Notes: generated by a model from the sequence alone, not told the origin. Numbered from the stretch's first letter, positions 16,501 to 23,501 are shown. The stretch is 36,230 bases of DNA from Caulobacter sp. D5 (GCF_003185805.1 NZ_QHJY01000028.1:1-36230); one strand, 5' to 3'. Program-made: numbers and translations.

Positions 16501-17162
16501 CGATCTTCGACGGCAGCGACACGGTGGTGCCCGGCACCGACCGCCAGCTGTCCGAAGTCGACTTCGCCATGACCACCTACCAGAACGGTCCGGGCTACGT
16601 GCAGTCGGGCTGGGAGTTCGTCGCCAAGACCGCCTTCACCTTCCTGCCCTGGAAGTTCAGCAAGACCGGGATGGACTTCAACGTCTCGACCACCAAGTCG
16701 AACAACTCGGTCACCTACATGGACCCGCTGACCGGCGAGGCGCTCGACCCGATCGGCCAGTCCAAGTACTTCGCCAACCTGGTGTTCTGGTACGACGACG
16801 GCGTCACCAAGGCCCGCATCGCCTATCAGACCCGCGACCGGGTGCTCTCGTGCATCTCGCCGTGCGGCAACACCAGCGCCTCGCCGGTGCGTAACGCGCC
16901 GAACACCAACATCGGCAACTTCGTCGGCTTCCCGTACAATCCGAGCGAGCCCTTCTACTCGGAGAAGTACGAGTACCTCGACGCTAAGATCTCGCGTCGC
17001 CTGAACCGCAACTTCGAGATCTACGCCGAAGCCCGCAACATGCTGAACGCCGCCCGCCTGTCGGTCGGTTCGGACGACCGCGGCTTCGACGGCAAGCCCA
17101 ACCCGTGGTCGGTGTCCTACGGCGGCGCCCGCGTCGCGGTGGGCTTCACCTACCGCAACTAA
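13530..17162 (+). CDS. Large TonB-dependent receptor of the Caulobacter/Xanthomonas carbohydrate type
   Basis: 1210-residue outer-membrane receptor that imports a substrate using TonB energy. The signal peptide is cleaved near AGA-QE (residue 30). A TonB-box-like ETIVVGA lies at 51-57. The plug has DDVGSFPDGNVNEAMSRIAGV, VVVRGNGADLTRVELDGMGV and FPAEMIKSLDVIKGQTADMTPGGLGATIQIQTR. The 'FPDGNVNEAMSRIAGV' style of plug and the great length are those of the receptor subfamily expanded in Caulobacter and Xanthomonas and often tied to plant carbohydrates. The barrel ends VGFTYRN, with Asn rather than the usual terminal aromatic residue. GH59 and gntR genes follow on the same strand, so the receptor probably brings in the galactoside that the GH59 enzyme acts on. 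GGGAGGAA precedes the ATG. Confidence 0.92.
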   Translation: MERLSARGQMAAAVSVIALSAAIAPQIAGAQEVIKTASPVAAPREEPTQVETIVVGARASQQSSIARKKRSVTAQDSIVADDVGSFPDGNVNEAMSRIAGVAIERNGWGEGDGVVVRGNGADLTRVELDGMGVAASGANLAVGGGDGRSADLREFPAEMIKSLDVIKGQTADMTPGGLGATIQIQTRTGLDFKKPYISVRGAASGNTLSQKASPEIGIVASRKFLDDRLGVIANISYSKRLNDSHSLNNGGSNNAQGYTRFADFDNSPDKTFTYNPATANGTGATDPIGSWALTGGGFWNAPTPVDVLTKSAAAKTKAECLAAFPLLNDAQLGTIVAGSNGANRLAAQQAQINSQISCLNQWNDYTPNLVRDQNWSQYEERLSWDIRLDYRVNDDLTIFAKYQVSNRDQLEENRQRTRGGIATLYGASTGQTTTSLTTNTFYPAGTPNVLSAVNGGGYYIYMPGLPTSAFTIDTTPGTAVTNNAFPLYGVAANIVPGSIQVDGNHHLTQFDITNAGVNIDHINNQQDWHTKYWSGGAKYEHGPITADLTYGHNESKYSRQDIRLTRSYNYGNATMRVLENGIWTIDTPASYDETNMSNFVQMLNPTAVGMPSYSNAYRLSFTPRLVESAEDQVKFDLTYLPDMPLFTRFKVGALYRNATADSWGNGGYSPTTGVFVPTLTLRSDVRACQNVATTTAANACVYGYTPNPTTGLNFLYGIETLTQAQLISIYQNSLEENSGPFMKGYEGTSGLELWDSIDVPKAYSQLASAANYNLGCIKSCTASDGKVYDQPFNATEETMSSWYWMADLAYDLPFGMELKGNLGSRMFKTEVAGSGYVTLNYTLKNSNFNPADPTNVLGVSTGAITKQVTLNKSYTGWLPSYNAVLWPVPDKVALRYSWAKTIAPPAMKYLWPGGSCTYDERRLDVIETDGSSQDMSCGTFGNADLKPYQATKNNTSLEWYPNKDTSFSLAYYRQKVRVGGAIAVPLKNNRTIFDGSDTVVPGTDRQLSEVDFAMTTYQNGPGYVQSGWEFVAKTAFTFLPWKFSKTGMDFNVSTTKSNNSVTYMDPLTGEALDPIGQSKYFANLVFWYDDGVTKARIAYQTRDRVLSCISPCGNTSASPVRNAPNTNIGNFVGFPYNPSEPFYSEKYEYLDAKISRRLNRNFEIYAEARNMLNAARLSVGSDDRGFDGKPNPWSVSYGGARVAVGFTYRN

Positions 17163-17170
17163 GCCTGCCT

Positions 17171-17198
17171 TCCGCCCCGGCGTCCGCGCCGGGGCGGA
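17171..17198 (+). repeat. Strong hairpin between receptor and GH59 genes
   Basis: TCCGCCCCGGCG and CGCCGGGGCGGA form a perfect 12-bp GC-rich stem with a TCCG loop, 8 bp after the receptor stop. There is no T-run, so full termination is unlikely. In a receptor-enzyme operon such a structure could stabilise the receptor message or attenuate the genes after it. Confidence 0.6.
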
Positions 17199-17267
17199 GC
17201 CCTCCGGGCCCCCTTTGCTTGTACCTGCGACCGGCCCCCGCCGGTCCGCGACCGACAGGGCTCACCG

Positions 17268-19442
17268 ATGGCGATCTGGAAGTCTCGCGGGCCCCGCCCG
17301 CCGTCCGGCCGACCGGACCTCCCGCGCCGCCTGCACCTGCTGGGCGCGACCTCGATCCTCTGCCACGTCTTCGCCGGCCGCGCCCTCGCCGCGCCCGCCC
17401 AGCATGTGATCACCCTGCGCGGCGACGCCGGCGGCCCGCGCTTCGACGGGATCGGCGTGGTCAATGGCGGCGGCGCCACCTCGGTGCTGCTGAAGGACTA
17501 TCCCGAGCCCCAGCGCGGCCAGATCCTCGACCTGCTCTACAAGTCGAAATTCGGCGCCTCGGTCAGCGCCCTGCTGGTCGAGATCCCTGGCGACGGCAAT
17601 TCCACCCAAGGCTCGATGCCCAGCCACATGCATGCCCGCGGCGACCTCAGCTACGAGCGCGGCTACACGTGGTGGATCCTGCGCGAGGCCAAGAAGCGCA
17701 ACCCCGCCCTGAGCCTCGACGGCGCGGCCTGGAGCGCGCCCGGCTGGCTGGGCGACGGCCGGTTCTGGTCGGCCGACACCATCGACTACTACATCAAGTG
17801 GCTGGAGGGGCTGCGGTCGGCCCACGGCCTGGAGATGGACGCCATCGGCTGCCGCAACGAGAAGGGCGCCGACTATCCGTTCGTGAAGGCCTTCCGCCAG
17901 GCCCTGAACCAGCGCGGCTTCGCCAAGGTCAGGCTGCACGCCTTCGACAACTGGCCCAAGGACAAGCTCGACTTCGTCGCCGACATGGCCGCCGACCCGC
18001 AGCTGCGCGACGCCATCGACGTCATCGGCGCCCACGTCTTCTACGCCAACGGCCACGCCTCGGCCGAGGTGCAGGCCATGGCCAAAGCGATGGGCAAGCC
18101 GATCTGGAACACCGAGGACCACGTCTATCTCAAGGGCTTCGACTGCACGATCGGCATCGTCCGCGCCTTCAACCACAACTTCGTCCTCAGCGGCGCGACC
18201 AAGGTGGTCAACTGGTACGACATCGCCGGCGTCTATCCGATCGAGCCCTATCCGGAAGACCCCGCCGCCGTCCTCGCCCACCAGCCGTGGAGCGGCCACT
18301 ACAAGGTGCGCGAGGCCCTGTGGGGCTACGCCCACTACGGCCAGTTCAGCCAGGTCGGCTGGACCTATCTCGCCGGCGGCAGCGGCATGCTGCCCAGGGG
18401 CGGCTCCTACGTGACGCTGAAGTCGCCGGGCGAGGACTGGAGCCTGATCGTCGAGACCAAGGACGCGCAGGGTCCGCAGACGCTGCGCATCGCCGTCGGC
18501 GGCGGGCTTTCCGACAAGCCCCTGTGCGTCTGGCGCAGCGACGCGGCCGAGCAGTTCGTGCGCCAGGGCGACCTCGCCGTCGAGGACGGCGCCGTGACGA
18601 TCACCCTGACCCCGAACGCCATCTATTCGCTGTCGACCACGCGCGGCCAGCGCAAGGGATCGTTCGAGGCCACGCCGCCGCCGGCCCGCTTTCCGTTCCC
18701 CTATCGCGAGACCTTCGCCGGCTACGCCCGGCCCGCCGCGCACGGCTGGCTGCCGCGCTACACCGCCGACATCGCCGGCGCCTTCGAGCTGGCCGACCGG
18801 CCGGACGGCAGGGCCGGCCGCTGCCTGCGCCAGGTCGTGCCGATCCCCACCATCTCCTGGGCGCCGGACTGGCGGCCCTACACCGTCCTCGGCGACGCCG
18901 ACTGGAGCGACTACGAGATCTCGGCCACCATCTGGCTGAACCCCGGCGACACCGCCGCCGTCATGGGCCGGATCAACCATGTCGGCACGGGCTACGGCTT
19001 CGTCCCCAAGGGCTATTTCCTGGAACTGGCCCACGACGGCCGCTGCCGGCTCATAGCCATCCGCGGCAAGAAGGATCCCAAGAAGGCCGTGGGCGACGCC
19101 GAGCAGCAGGCCCTGATCAAGGCCGGCAGGTTCGAGGGCGAGGGCGGCGAGCTGGTGCTGGGCGACACCGTCCTGGCCGGCGCCGGACCGGGCCGTTGGC
19201 TGCGGCTGGCCCTGCGGTTCCAGGGCGCGCGCATCACGGGCCTGGTCAACGACGCCCCGGTGCTGACCGCCGAGAACAGCCTCTACCCCGCCGGCATGGC
19301 GGGCCTGCTGGCCGGCGCCGAGAAGACCCGCCTCTCCACGCCCTGGTTCGACGACCTGACCGTCAAGGCGGTGGGCGGGCCGACGCCGCGGCCGTCCCTG
19401 CCCTCGCCCCGCCAAACACCCATCTATGGAGCCCGCTCGTGA
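17268..19442 (+). CDS. GH59 galactocerebrosidase-like beta-galactosidase
   Basis: 724-residue secreted enzyme resembling glycoside hydrolase family 59, best known from animal galactosylceramidase (GALC). A long basic leader with a twin-arginine-like LPRRLHLLG (18-26) and hydrophobic stretch suggests export, cleavage near residue 41. From residue 59 the protein follows GALC in order: FDGIG, GGGATS, YPEP, KFGAS, PSHMH, RGY-WW, EAKKRNP, PGWLG, DAIG-RNE, DVIGAH, EDH, PWSGHY and GGSYV. Glu198 (in CRNEKG) and Glu283 (in NTEDH) fit acid/base and nucleophile. The C-terminal ~240 residues match the GALC lectin-like domain (ISWAPDW, DYEISATIWL), so all three GALC domains seem present. The substrate is probably a beta-galactoside; whether polysaccharide, arabinogalactan or galactolipid is not shown. 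It lies 105 bp after the receptor and overlaps gntR by four bases. Confidence 0.88.
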   Translation: MAIWKSRGPRPPSGRPDLPRRLHLLGATSILCHVFAGRALAAPAQHVITLRGDAGGPRFDGIGVVNGGGATSVLLKDYPEPQRGQILDLLYKSKFGASVSALLVEIPGDGNSTQGSMPSHMHARGDLSYERGYTWWILREAKKRNPALSLDGAAWSAPGWLGDGRFWSADTIDYYIKWLEGLRSAHGLEMDAIGCRNEKGADYPFVKAFRQALNQRGFAKVRLHAFDNWPKDKLDFVADMAADPQLRDAIDVIGAHVFYANGHASAEVQAMAKAMGKPIWNTEDHVYLKGFDCTIGIVRAFNHNFVLSGATKVVNWYDIAGVYPIEPYPEDPAAVLAHQPWSGHYKVREALWGYAHYGQFSQVGWTYLAGGSGMLPRGGSYVTLKSPGEDWSLIVETKDAQGPQTLRIAVGGGLSDKPLCVWRSDAAEQFVRQGDLAVEDGAVTITLTPNAIYSLSTTRGQRKGSFEATPPPARFPFPYRETFAGYARPAAHGWLPRYTADIAGAFELADRPDGRAGRCLRQVVPIPTISWAPDWRPYTVLGDADWSDYEISATIWLNPGDTAAVMGRINHVGTGYGFVPKGYFLELAHDGRCRLIAIRGKKDPKKAVGDAEQQALIKAGRFEGEGGELVLGDTVLAGAGPGRWLRLALRFQGARITGLVNDAPVLTAENSLYPAGMAGLLAGAEKTRLSTPWFDDLTVKAVGGPTPRPSLPSPRQTPIYGARS

Positions 19443-20161
19443 CGCGTTCGCTGACCACGGCGGGAACCCTCAGCCAGACCCTGGCCAACGACCTGGGCCA
19501 GCTGATCGTCACCGGCGCCTTCGCCGTCCGGGCCTTCCCCACCGAGACCGAGATCTGCGATCGCTACCAGACCTCCCGCACCGTCGTGCGCGAGGCGGTG
19601 AAGATGCTGATCGCCAAGGGCCTGGTGGCCAGCCGCGCGCGGCGCGGCACCACGGTCAACGCCGAGGACGACTGGAACCTGCTGGACCCCGACATCCTGT
19701 CATGGATCCGCACACGGAAGTTCTCGCTGGACCTCTTGATCGAGTTCACCCAGCTGCGGCTCAGCGTCGAGCCCATGGCTGCAGCTTTGGCCGCCCGCGA
19801 GGCCGACGCCCGCCGACGGGCCGGGATCGAGCAGGCCCTGGCCCGCATGGCCGCCGCCGAGCAGGGCGACGAGGATCCGCTGACGGCCGACATCGCCTTC
19901 CACGTGGCCGTGCTGGAGGCCAGCGGCAACCGCTTCCACCGCCACATGCGCGACGTCATCGAGGCGGCCCTGCGCTTCGGCGCCCAGCGGCCGGGGATCG
20001 AGCAGCAGGCCGACCAGCACCTGCCCGCCCACGCCCGCATCGCCGACGCCATCCTCGCCCGCCGCCCCGCCGACGCCGAAGCGGCCATGCGCGACCTGCT
20101 GCTGCGGATCCTGGAGCCGCTGGACCTGACGCGGATGCAGCGCCGGCGGCCCACGGCCTGA
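19439..20161 (+). CDS. FadR-family GntR regulator of the GH59 operon
   Basis: 240-residue regulator. The N-terminal winged helix-turn-helix (about 8-75) has LSQTLANDLGQLIVTGAF, FPTETEICDRYQTSRTVVREAVKMLIAKGLV and a wing RARRGTTVN, all typical of GntR proteins. The C-terminal helical FCD domain (about 90-230) contains FTQLRLSVEPMAAALAA, DIAFHVAVLEASGN and HARIADAI, with the aspartate and histidines that bind metal and effector in FCD regulators. The start is GTG, overlapping the GH59 stop in GTGA, so it is translationally coupled. It probably controls its own receptor-GH59 operon in response to a sugar acid or released sugar. FCD regulators such as DgoR and UxuR respond to galactonate or uronates, but the effector here is unknown. 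Confidence 0.88.
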   Translation: MTRSLTTAGTLSQTLANDLGQLIVTGAFAVRAFPTETEICDRYQTSRTVVREAVKMLIAKGLVASRARRGTTVNAEDDWNLLDPDILSWIRTRKFSLDLLIEFTQLRLSVEPMAAALAAREADARRRAGIEQALARMAAAEQGDEDPLTADIAFHVAVLEASGNRFHRHMRDVIEAALRFGAQRPGIEQQADQHLPAHARIADAILARRPADAEAAMRDLLLRILEPLDLTRMQRRRPTA

Positions 20162-20163
20162 AA

Positions 20164-20220
20164 CCCTCTCTCTGCGAGAGAGGGAGGGGTCCGCCGCGAA
20201 GCGGTGGGAGGGTGAGAGGT
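20164..20220 (+). repeat. Hairpin repeat, first copy
   Basis: CCCTCTCTC-TGC-GAGAGAGGG hairpin (20164-20184), continuing to a GGGAGGGTGAGAGGTT tail. The same tail recurs in inverted orientation at 20469-20505, so the two copies bracket the gap. Confidence 0.65.
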
Positions 20221-20245
20221 TTCACCGCTGGCCGCCTTGCCCATG

Positions 20246-20272
20246 AAAAAGGCCGCCCCTTTCGAGACGGCC
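20246..20272 (-). terminator. Minus-strand terminator downstream of manD
   Basis: Read on the minus strand, GGCCGTCTC-GAAA-GGGGCGGCC forms a 9-bp stem (two G-T pairs) with a GAAA loop and then TTTTT. On the plus strand two of these pairs become C-A mismatches, so the structure is strand-specific. It lies 240 bp after the manD stop and probably ends that transcript. Confidence 0.7.
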
Positions 20273-20468
20273 CTCGTCCTCAAATTCCCGCCTTCCTCGC
20301 CCTCGTGGCGAGCATCCATGGCCGAGCCAGGCTCGGCGTGTTTAGCAAGAACGCCGCCAGCGTGGTCGCCCGCTGGTCGACGATCTCGGCGGCGGGACCC
20401 TGGACCCTCGGCACAAGGCCTAGGGAGGCGGCTTTGACTAGGTCCGCGCCTCATTCGAAGAGAGTGTA

Positions 20469-20505
20469 ACCTCTCACCCTCCCTCTCTCGAAGAGAGAGG
20501 GGTCC
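20469..20505 (-). repeat. Hairpin repeat, inverted second copy
   Basis: CCCTCTCTC-GAA-GAGAGAGGG hairpin with the ACCTCTCACCCT tail, the reverse complement of the element at 20164-20220. It starts 6 bp after the manD stop. Confidence 0.65.
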
Positions 20506-20510
20506 AAGGA

Positions 20511-21791
20511 TCACCAGTTCCACATCGTCCCGTCTTCCAGGCGCGCCACCGGCAGCTGGCGCGGCTCGTAGGGGTACTTGGCCGCCAGGGCCTCGTCGAT
20601 GTCGACGCCGTGGCCGGGGGTGTCGCCGACGTAGAGCAGGCCCTTGTCGAAGCGGTAGTCGTGCGGGAACACCGCGTCGGTCTCGGGCGAGTGGCGCATG
20701 TATTCCTGGATGCCGAAGTTGGGAACCCAGGTGTCGAAGTGCAGCGCCGCGCCCATGGTCACCGGCGACAGGTCGGTGGCCCCGTGGCAGCCGGTGCGCA
20801 CCTGCCACAGCGAGGCGAAGTCGGCGATGCGGCGCAGGTGGGTCAGGCCGCCGGCCCCGACGATGGTGGTGCGGATGTAGTCGATCAGCTGTTCCTGGAT
20901 CAGGTCCTTGGCGTCCCAGATCGTGTTGAACACCTCGCCCACGGCCAGCGGCGTGGTGGTGTGCTGGCGGATCAGGCGGAAGGCCTCCTGGTTCTCGGCC
21001 GGGGTGGAGTCTTCCAGCCAGAAGAGGTCGTAGGGCTCCAGGCTCTTGCCCAGCTGGGCCGCCTCGCGCGGGGTCATCCGGTGGTGGCCGTCGTGCAGCA
21101 GGGCCACGTCGAAGCCGTGCTCCTTGCGCAGCGCCTCGAACAGGGTCGGCAGGTAGCGCAGGTACTTGCGGGTGTCCCAGGTGGTCTCGGTCGGCAGGGT
21201 GGCGTCGGCCGGCTCGTAGTACATGTCGCCGCGACCCACGCCGTAGGCCAGGTCCAGCCCCGGCACGCCCGACTGGGCGCGCACGGCCTTGTAGCCGGCG
21301 TCGATATAGCGGCCGACGGCCTCGACGGTGTCTTCCAGGTCGCTGCCGTTGGCGTGGCCGTAGACCAGCACGCCGTCGCGCGAACGCCCGCCCAGCAGGT
21401 CGTACAGCGGCGCGCCAAGCGCCTTGGCCTTGATGTCCCACAGGGCCACGTCGACGGCGGCGATGGCGCGCATCGTCACTGGGCCGCGACGCCAGTAGGC
21501 CCCGCGATAGAGATATTGCCAGATGTCCTCGATGCGGCGCGCGTCGCGGCCGATCAGCACCGGGATCACGTGGTCTTCCAGATAGGAAACCACCGCCTTC
21601 TCGCGCCCGTTCAGGGTGGCGTCGCCGATGCCGTAGACGCCCTGGTCGGTCTCGATCTTCAGGGTGACGAAGTTGCGGCCGGGCGAGGTGACGATCACCC
21701 GCGCCGCCGTAATTCGCAGCGGCGGCAGACCGGCTGCCTTGAACGGCTGGGTTTGACTAGTATGCACGTCGAGATTCCCGTGGTCTTCCAT
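20511..21791 (-). CDS. manD: Mannonate dehydratase, enolase superfamily (ManD type)
   Basis: Dehydrates D-mannonate to 2-keto-3-deoxygluconate in hexuronate catabolism; soluble and Mg-dependent. The capping domain opens with [20 protein letters not shown]. Barrel residues fit ManD: Asp234 and His236 (LLHDGHHR), Glu260 (WLEDSTP) and Glu286 (VGEVFNT) as ligands and catalyst, with Arg171 and Tyr183 at the positions of the characterised enzyme plus 24. The end LEDGTMWNW is the family signature. The 426-residue frame is about 24 residues longer than described ManD proteins. There is no start codon at the usual point, so a short N-terminal extension seems real; a GTG at codon 9 could start a 418-residue form. 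It is divergent from a FadR-type regulator across a 65-bp gap with an inverted repeat. Some ManD-fold proteins have low activity or act on gluconate. Confidence 0.9.
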   Translation of the reverse strand: MEDHGNLDVHTSQTQPFKAAGLPPLRITAARVIVTSPGRNFVTLKIETDQGVYGIGDATLNGREKAVVSYLEDHVIPVLIGRDARRIEDIWQYLYRGAYWRRGPVTMRAIAAVDVALWDIKAKALGAPLYDLLGGRSRDGVLVYGHANGSDLEDTVEAVGRYIDAGYKAVRAQSGVPGLDLAYGVGRGDMYYEPADATLPTETTWDTRKYLRYLPTLFEALRKEHGFDVALLHDGHHRMTPREAAQLGKSLEPYDLFWLEDSTPAENQEAFRLIRQHTTTPLAVGEVFNTIWDAKDLIQEQLIDYIRTTIVGAGGLTHLRRIADFASLWQVRTGCHGATDLSPVTMGAALHFDTWVPNFGIQEYMRHSPETDAVFPHDYRFDKGLLYVGDTPGHGVDIDEALAAKYPYEPRQLPVARLEDGTMWNW

Positions 21792-21827
21792 GGGAGTTCA
21801 ATAGTCCCAGCGGTTCGGCCTGTCCAT

Positions 21828-21842
21828 ATTGGCCTGACCAAT
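21828..21842. promoter_or_regulatory. GntR-type operator between manD and gntR
   Basis: ATTGG-CCTGA-CCAAT is an inverted repeat with perfect 5-bp arms in the 65-bp gap between the divergent genes, 14 bp before the regulator's ATG. ExuR/UxuR-type regulators use similar TTGG...CCAA sites. It shares 13 of 15 positions with the site at 23403-23417. Autoregulation plus control of manD is likely. Confidence 0.75.
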
Positions 21843-21856
21843 TTATAAGGTCGCTT

Positions 21857-22600
21857 ATGTCCACCAAGGTCGAAGGCCGTCTCTACGAACGCGTCGCCCG
21901 CGATCTGGCCGGCCAGATCGCCGAGGGCCGTTATGCCGTCGGCCAGCGCCTGCCGTCCGAGCGCGACCTGGCCCAGACCTATTCGGTGTCGCGCCCGACC
22001 ATCCGCGAAGCCATCATCGCGCTGGAGCTGGACGGGCTGGTCGAGGTGCGGCTGGGATCGGGCGTCTACGTCAAGGCCCAGCTTCCCGCCCAGGGCCAGG
22101 CCGGCGACACCGACATCGGCCCGTTCGAGCTGCTGGAGGCCCGCCGCGCCATCGAGGCCGAGGCCTGCGCCATGGCCGCCAAGCGTATCGACGACGAGGC
22201 CCTCGACGAGCTCGACCGCCTGGTGATCGAGATGCAGGCCGAGAACGCCCGCGACGTCGATCGCGCCGAGGACGCCGACCGCCGCTTCCACATGCTGATC
22301 GCCGCCTCGACCCAGAACAGCGCCATGATCGCCGCCGTCGAGATGCTGTGGGAGGCCCGCGCCCGCTCGCCCCAGACCAAGCTGATGGGCCAGAAGGCCC
22401 ACGCCGCCGGGGTGATCCCGCGCATCGACGAGCACACGGCCATCGTCACCGCCCTGCGCGCCGGCTCTTCGGAAGACGCCCGCGACGCCATGCGCCGCCA
22501 CCTCACGCGCGTGCTCAACTCGCTGCTGGCGGCGACCGAGGTGCAGGAGCTGGAAGAGGCCAAGGCCCGCATCGCCGCCACCCGCGACCGCTACACCTGA
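21857..22600 (+). CDS. FadR-family GntR regulator, UxuR/ExuR-like
   Basis: 247-residue regulator. The winged helix-turn-helix (5-75) has YERVARDLAGQIAEGRYAVGQRLPSERDLA, SVSRPTIREAIIALELDGLVEVRLGSGVYV, a textbook GntR domain. The FCD domain follows (FELLEARRAIEAEACAMAA, DRRFHMLIAASTQN, IDEHTAIVTAL), keeping the Asp and His residues of metal-binding FCD proteins. It is divergent from mannonate dehydratase, and the shared operator at 21828-21842 overlaps its promoter region. With the UxuR-like site and a uronate-pathway enzyme as neighbour, hexuronate catabolism control is the likeliest role; the effector is inferred, not shown. AAGG lies shortly before the ATG. Confidence 0.9.
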   Translation: MSTKVEGRLYERVARDLAGQIAEGRYAVGQRLPSERDLAQTYSVSRPTIREAIIALELDGLVEVRLGSGVYVKAQLPAQGQAGDTDIGPFELLEARRAIEAEACAMAAKRIDDEALDELDRLVIEMQAENARDVDRAEDADRRFHMLIAASTQNSAMIAAVEMLWEARARSPQTKLMGQKAHAAGVIPRIDEHTAIVTALRAGSSEDARDAMRRHLTRVLNSLLAATEVQELEEAKARIAATRDRYT

Positions 22601-22645
22601 GGCCACGGGCGTCGCCCGCCCCCTTCCCCCGGCCCGTCCCGCGCC

Positions 22646-22671
22646 GGAACTATTCTCCGGCAGGGTTCGTT
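22646..22671 (+). promoter_or_regulatory. EcfG/SigT-type general stress promoter
   Basis: GGAAC (22646-22650), a 17-base spacer and CGTT (22668-22671) match the alphaproteobacterial general-stress sigma factor consensus GGAAC-N16/17-CGTT exactly. It lies 62 bp before the 26-residue membrane protein and is not explained by other features. Confidence 0.72.
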
Positions 22672-22733
22672 CAGCGAGCAATCGAGGCCGTCACGAAGCG
22701 GCCCTGTTCACTGTTCGAAGGGATGAAGACGCG

Positions 22734-22814
22734 ATGCGATCGATCCTTCTGATGCTCCTCGGCGTACCCCTGCCGATCATCCTGCTGCTCGCCTTCTGCA
22801 CGCATCACTTCTGA
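22734..22814 (+). CDS. 26-residue single-helix membrane protein
   Basis: A tiny frame, ATG to TGA, encodes a basic N-terminus (MRS), a hydrophobic stretch of about 19 residues broken by two prolines (GVPLPI), and a polar end FCTHHF. This is one transmembrane helix with a short histidine-containing tail. It is the first frame after the EcfG-like promoter and lies 19 bp before the next membrane-protein gene, so the two probably form a stress operon. Small hydrophobic proteins of this size are common among general-stress targets, but I cannot assign a function. A start two codons before a weak GGGATGAAG is used; GGG-AUGAAG 10 bp upstream is only a modest ribosome binding site. Confidence 0.6.
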   Translation: MRSILLMLLGVPLPIILLLAFCTHHF

Positions 22815-22833
22815 GCCGGCGGGAGCAGATCGG

Positions 22834-23379
22834 ATGTCGGACCTCGTCCCCGAAGAGCACCAATCCGCCGTCAGCTGGGACGCCGTCCTGGCCGGCGCCG
22901 CGGCGACCGTGGCCCTGCTGTTCGTGCTGGTGTCGCTGGGCGCCGGCCTTGGCCTGAAGATGGCCCCGCGCTGGCCGACCGGGCTGACCGCGGCCGACTT
23001 CACGCCGACCATCGGCGCGGTCTTCGTCGCCTGCCAGGTCGTGGCCAGCATGCTCGGCGGCTACCTGGCCGGGCGGCTGCGGACCAAGTGGCTGCACGTC
23101 CATGACCACGAGGTGCATTTCCGCGACACCGCCCACGGCCTGCTGGCCTGGGCGACCAGCGTCGTGGCCCTGCTGCTGCTCGGCGCCCTGACCGCCTCGC
23201 CGCCGGTGAGCCCGCCCGACACCCTGGCCCCGGCCGAGGTGATGCGGGCCGGCCAGATCGCCGCGCAGATCTCGCTGTTCCTGGGTATCGGCGCCCTGAC
23301 CAGCGCCTTCGCCGCCAGCGTCGCCGCCGCGATCGGCGGCCTGCGACGCGACGACATGCACCGGCTGCACCGCGCCTGA
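22834..23379 (+). CDS. Four-helix membrane protein of unknown function
   Basis: 181-residue inner-membrane protein with four hydrophobic helices at about 17-41, 58-80, 99-121 and 140-169. The first helix opens with VSWDAVLAGAAAT, a pattern seen in small membrane proteins of rhizobial and caulobacterial genomes. A histidine-rich cytoplasmic or periplasmic loop (WLHVHDHEVHFRD, 86-98) lies between helices two and three, and the C-terminus is basic with HRLHR. The histidines could bind metal or heme, but nothing proves it. A GGGAG ribosome binding site precedes the ATG. It follows the 26-residue frame and likely shares the EcfG-type promoter, suggesting a stress-related envelope role. Confidence 0.72.
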   Translation: MSDLVPEEHQSAVSWDAVLAGAAATVALLFVLVSLGAGLGLKMAPRWPTGLTAADFTPTIGAVFVACQVVASMLGGYLAGRLRTKWLHVHDHEVHFRDTAHGLLAWATSVVALLLLGALTASPPVSPPDTLAPAEVMRAGQIAAQISLFLGIGALTSAFAASVAAAIGGLRRDDMHRLHRA

Positions 23380-23400
23380 CGGAGCGATGCAGCCCGCGGA

Positions 23401-23419
23401 CAATTGGCCATACCAATTG
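23401..23419. promoter_or_regulatory. GntR-type operator before the deacetylase
   Basis: CAATTGG-CCATA-CCAATTG has perfect 7-bp arms around a 5-base spacer, 82 bp before the deacetylase start. The inner 15 bases match the manD/gntR operator at 13 of 15 positions, which suggests the same regulator binds both. Confidence 0.75.
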
Positions 23420-23501
23420 CGAGCGAAACGCCCCGACGCCCTGGCCAAGGCCGCTTTCGACCTGTTAGGGACGGAGCCCAGGACAGTCCGGGGGAAGCTT
23501 C

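Larger units (their letters stand above)
20162..20510. other. 349-bp gap between convergent gntR and manD
   Basis: The gap is bounded by two inverted copies of a hairpin repeat (20164-20220 and 20469-20505). Between them lie a minus-strand terminator (20246-20272) and a perfect GCCGAGCC-A-GGCTCGGC hairpin near 20321. The open frames in it have no protein-like character I recognise. It could be a decayed remnant or an intergenic repeat unit. Confidence 0.5.

Noticed and set aside
17105-19438. Upstream part of a 1018-codon frame ending in the GntR domain, seeming to be a fusion
   Set aside because: Only the last 240 codons look like protein; the rest is an arginine-rich shadow of GH59. The GTG at 19439 starts the real regulator.
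17268-19442. GH30 glucosylceramidase or xylanase assignment for the GH59 gene
   Set aside because: The protein matches GALC motif by motif, including the C-terminal lectin-like domain, which GH30 proteins lack.
20237-20437. A small protein gene in the gntR-manD gap
   Set aside because: The frame starts inside the terminator stem region, has no ribosome binding site and reads as arginine/proline-rich noise.
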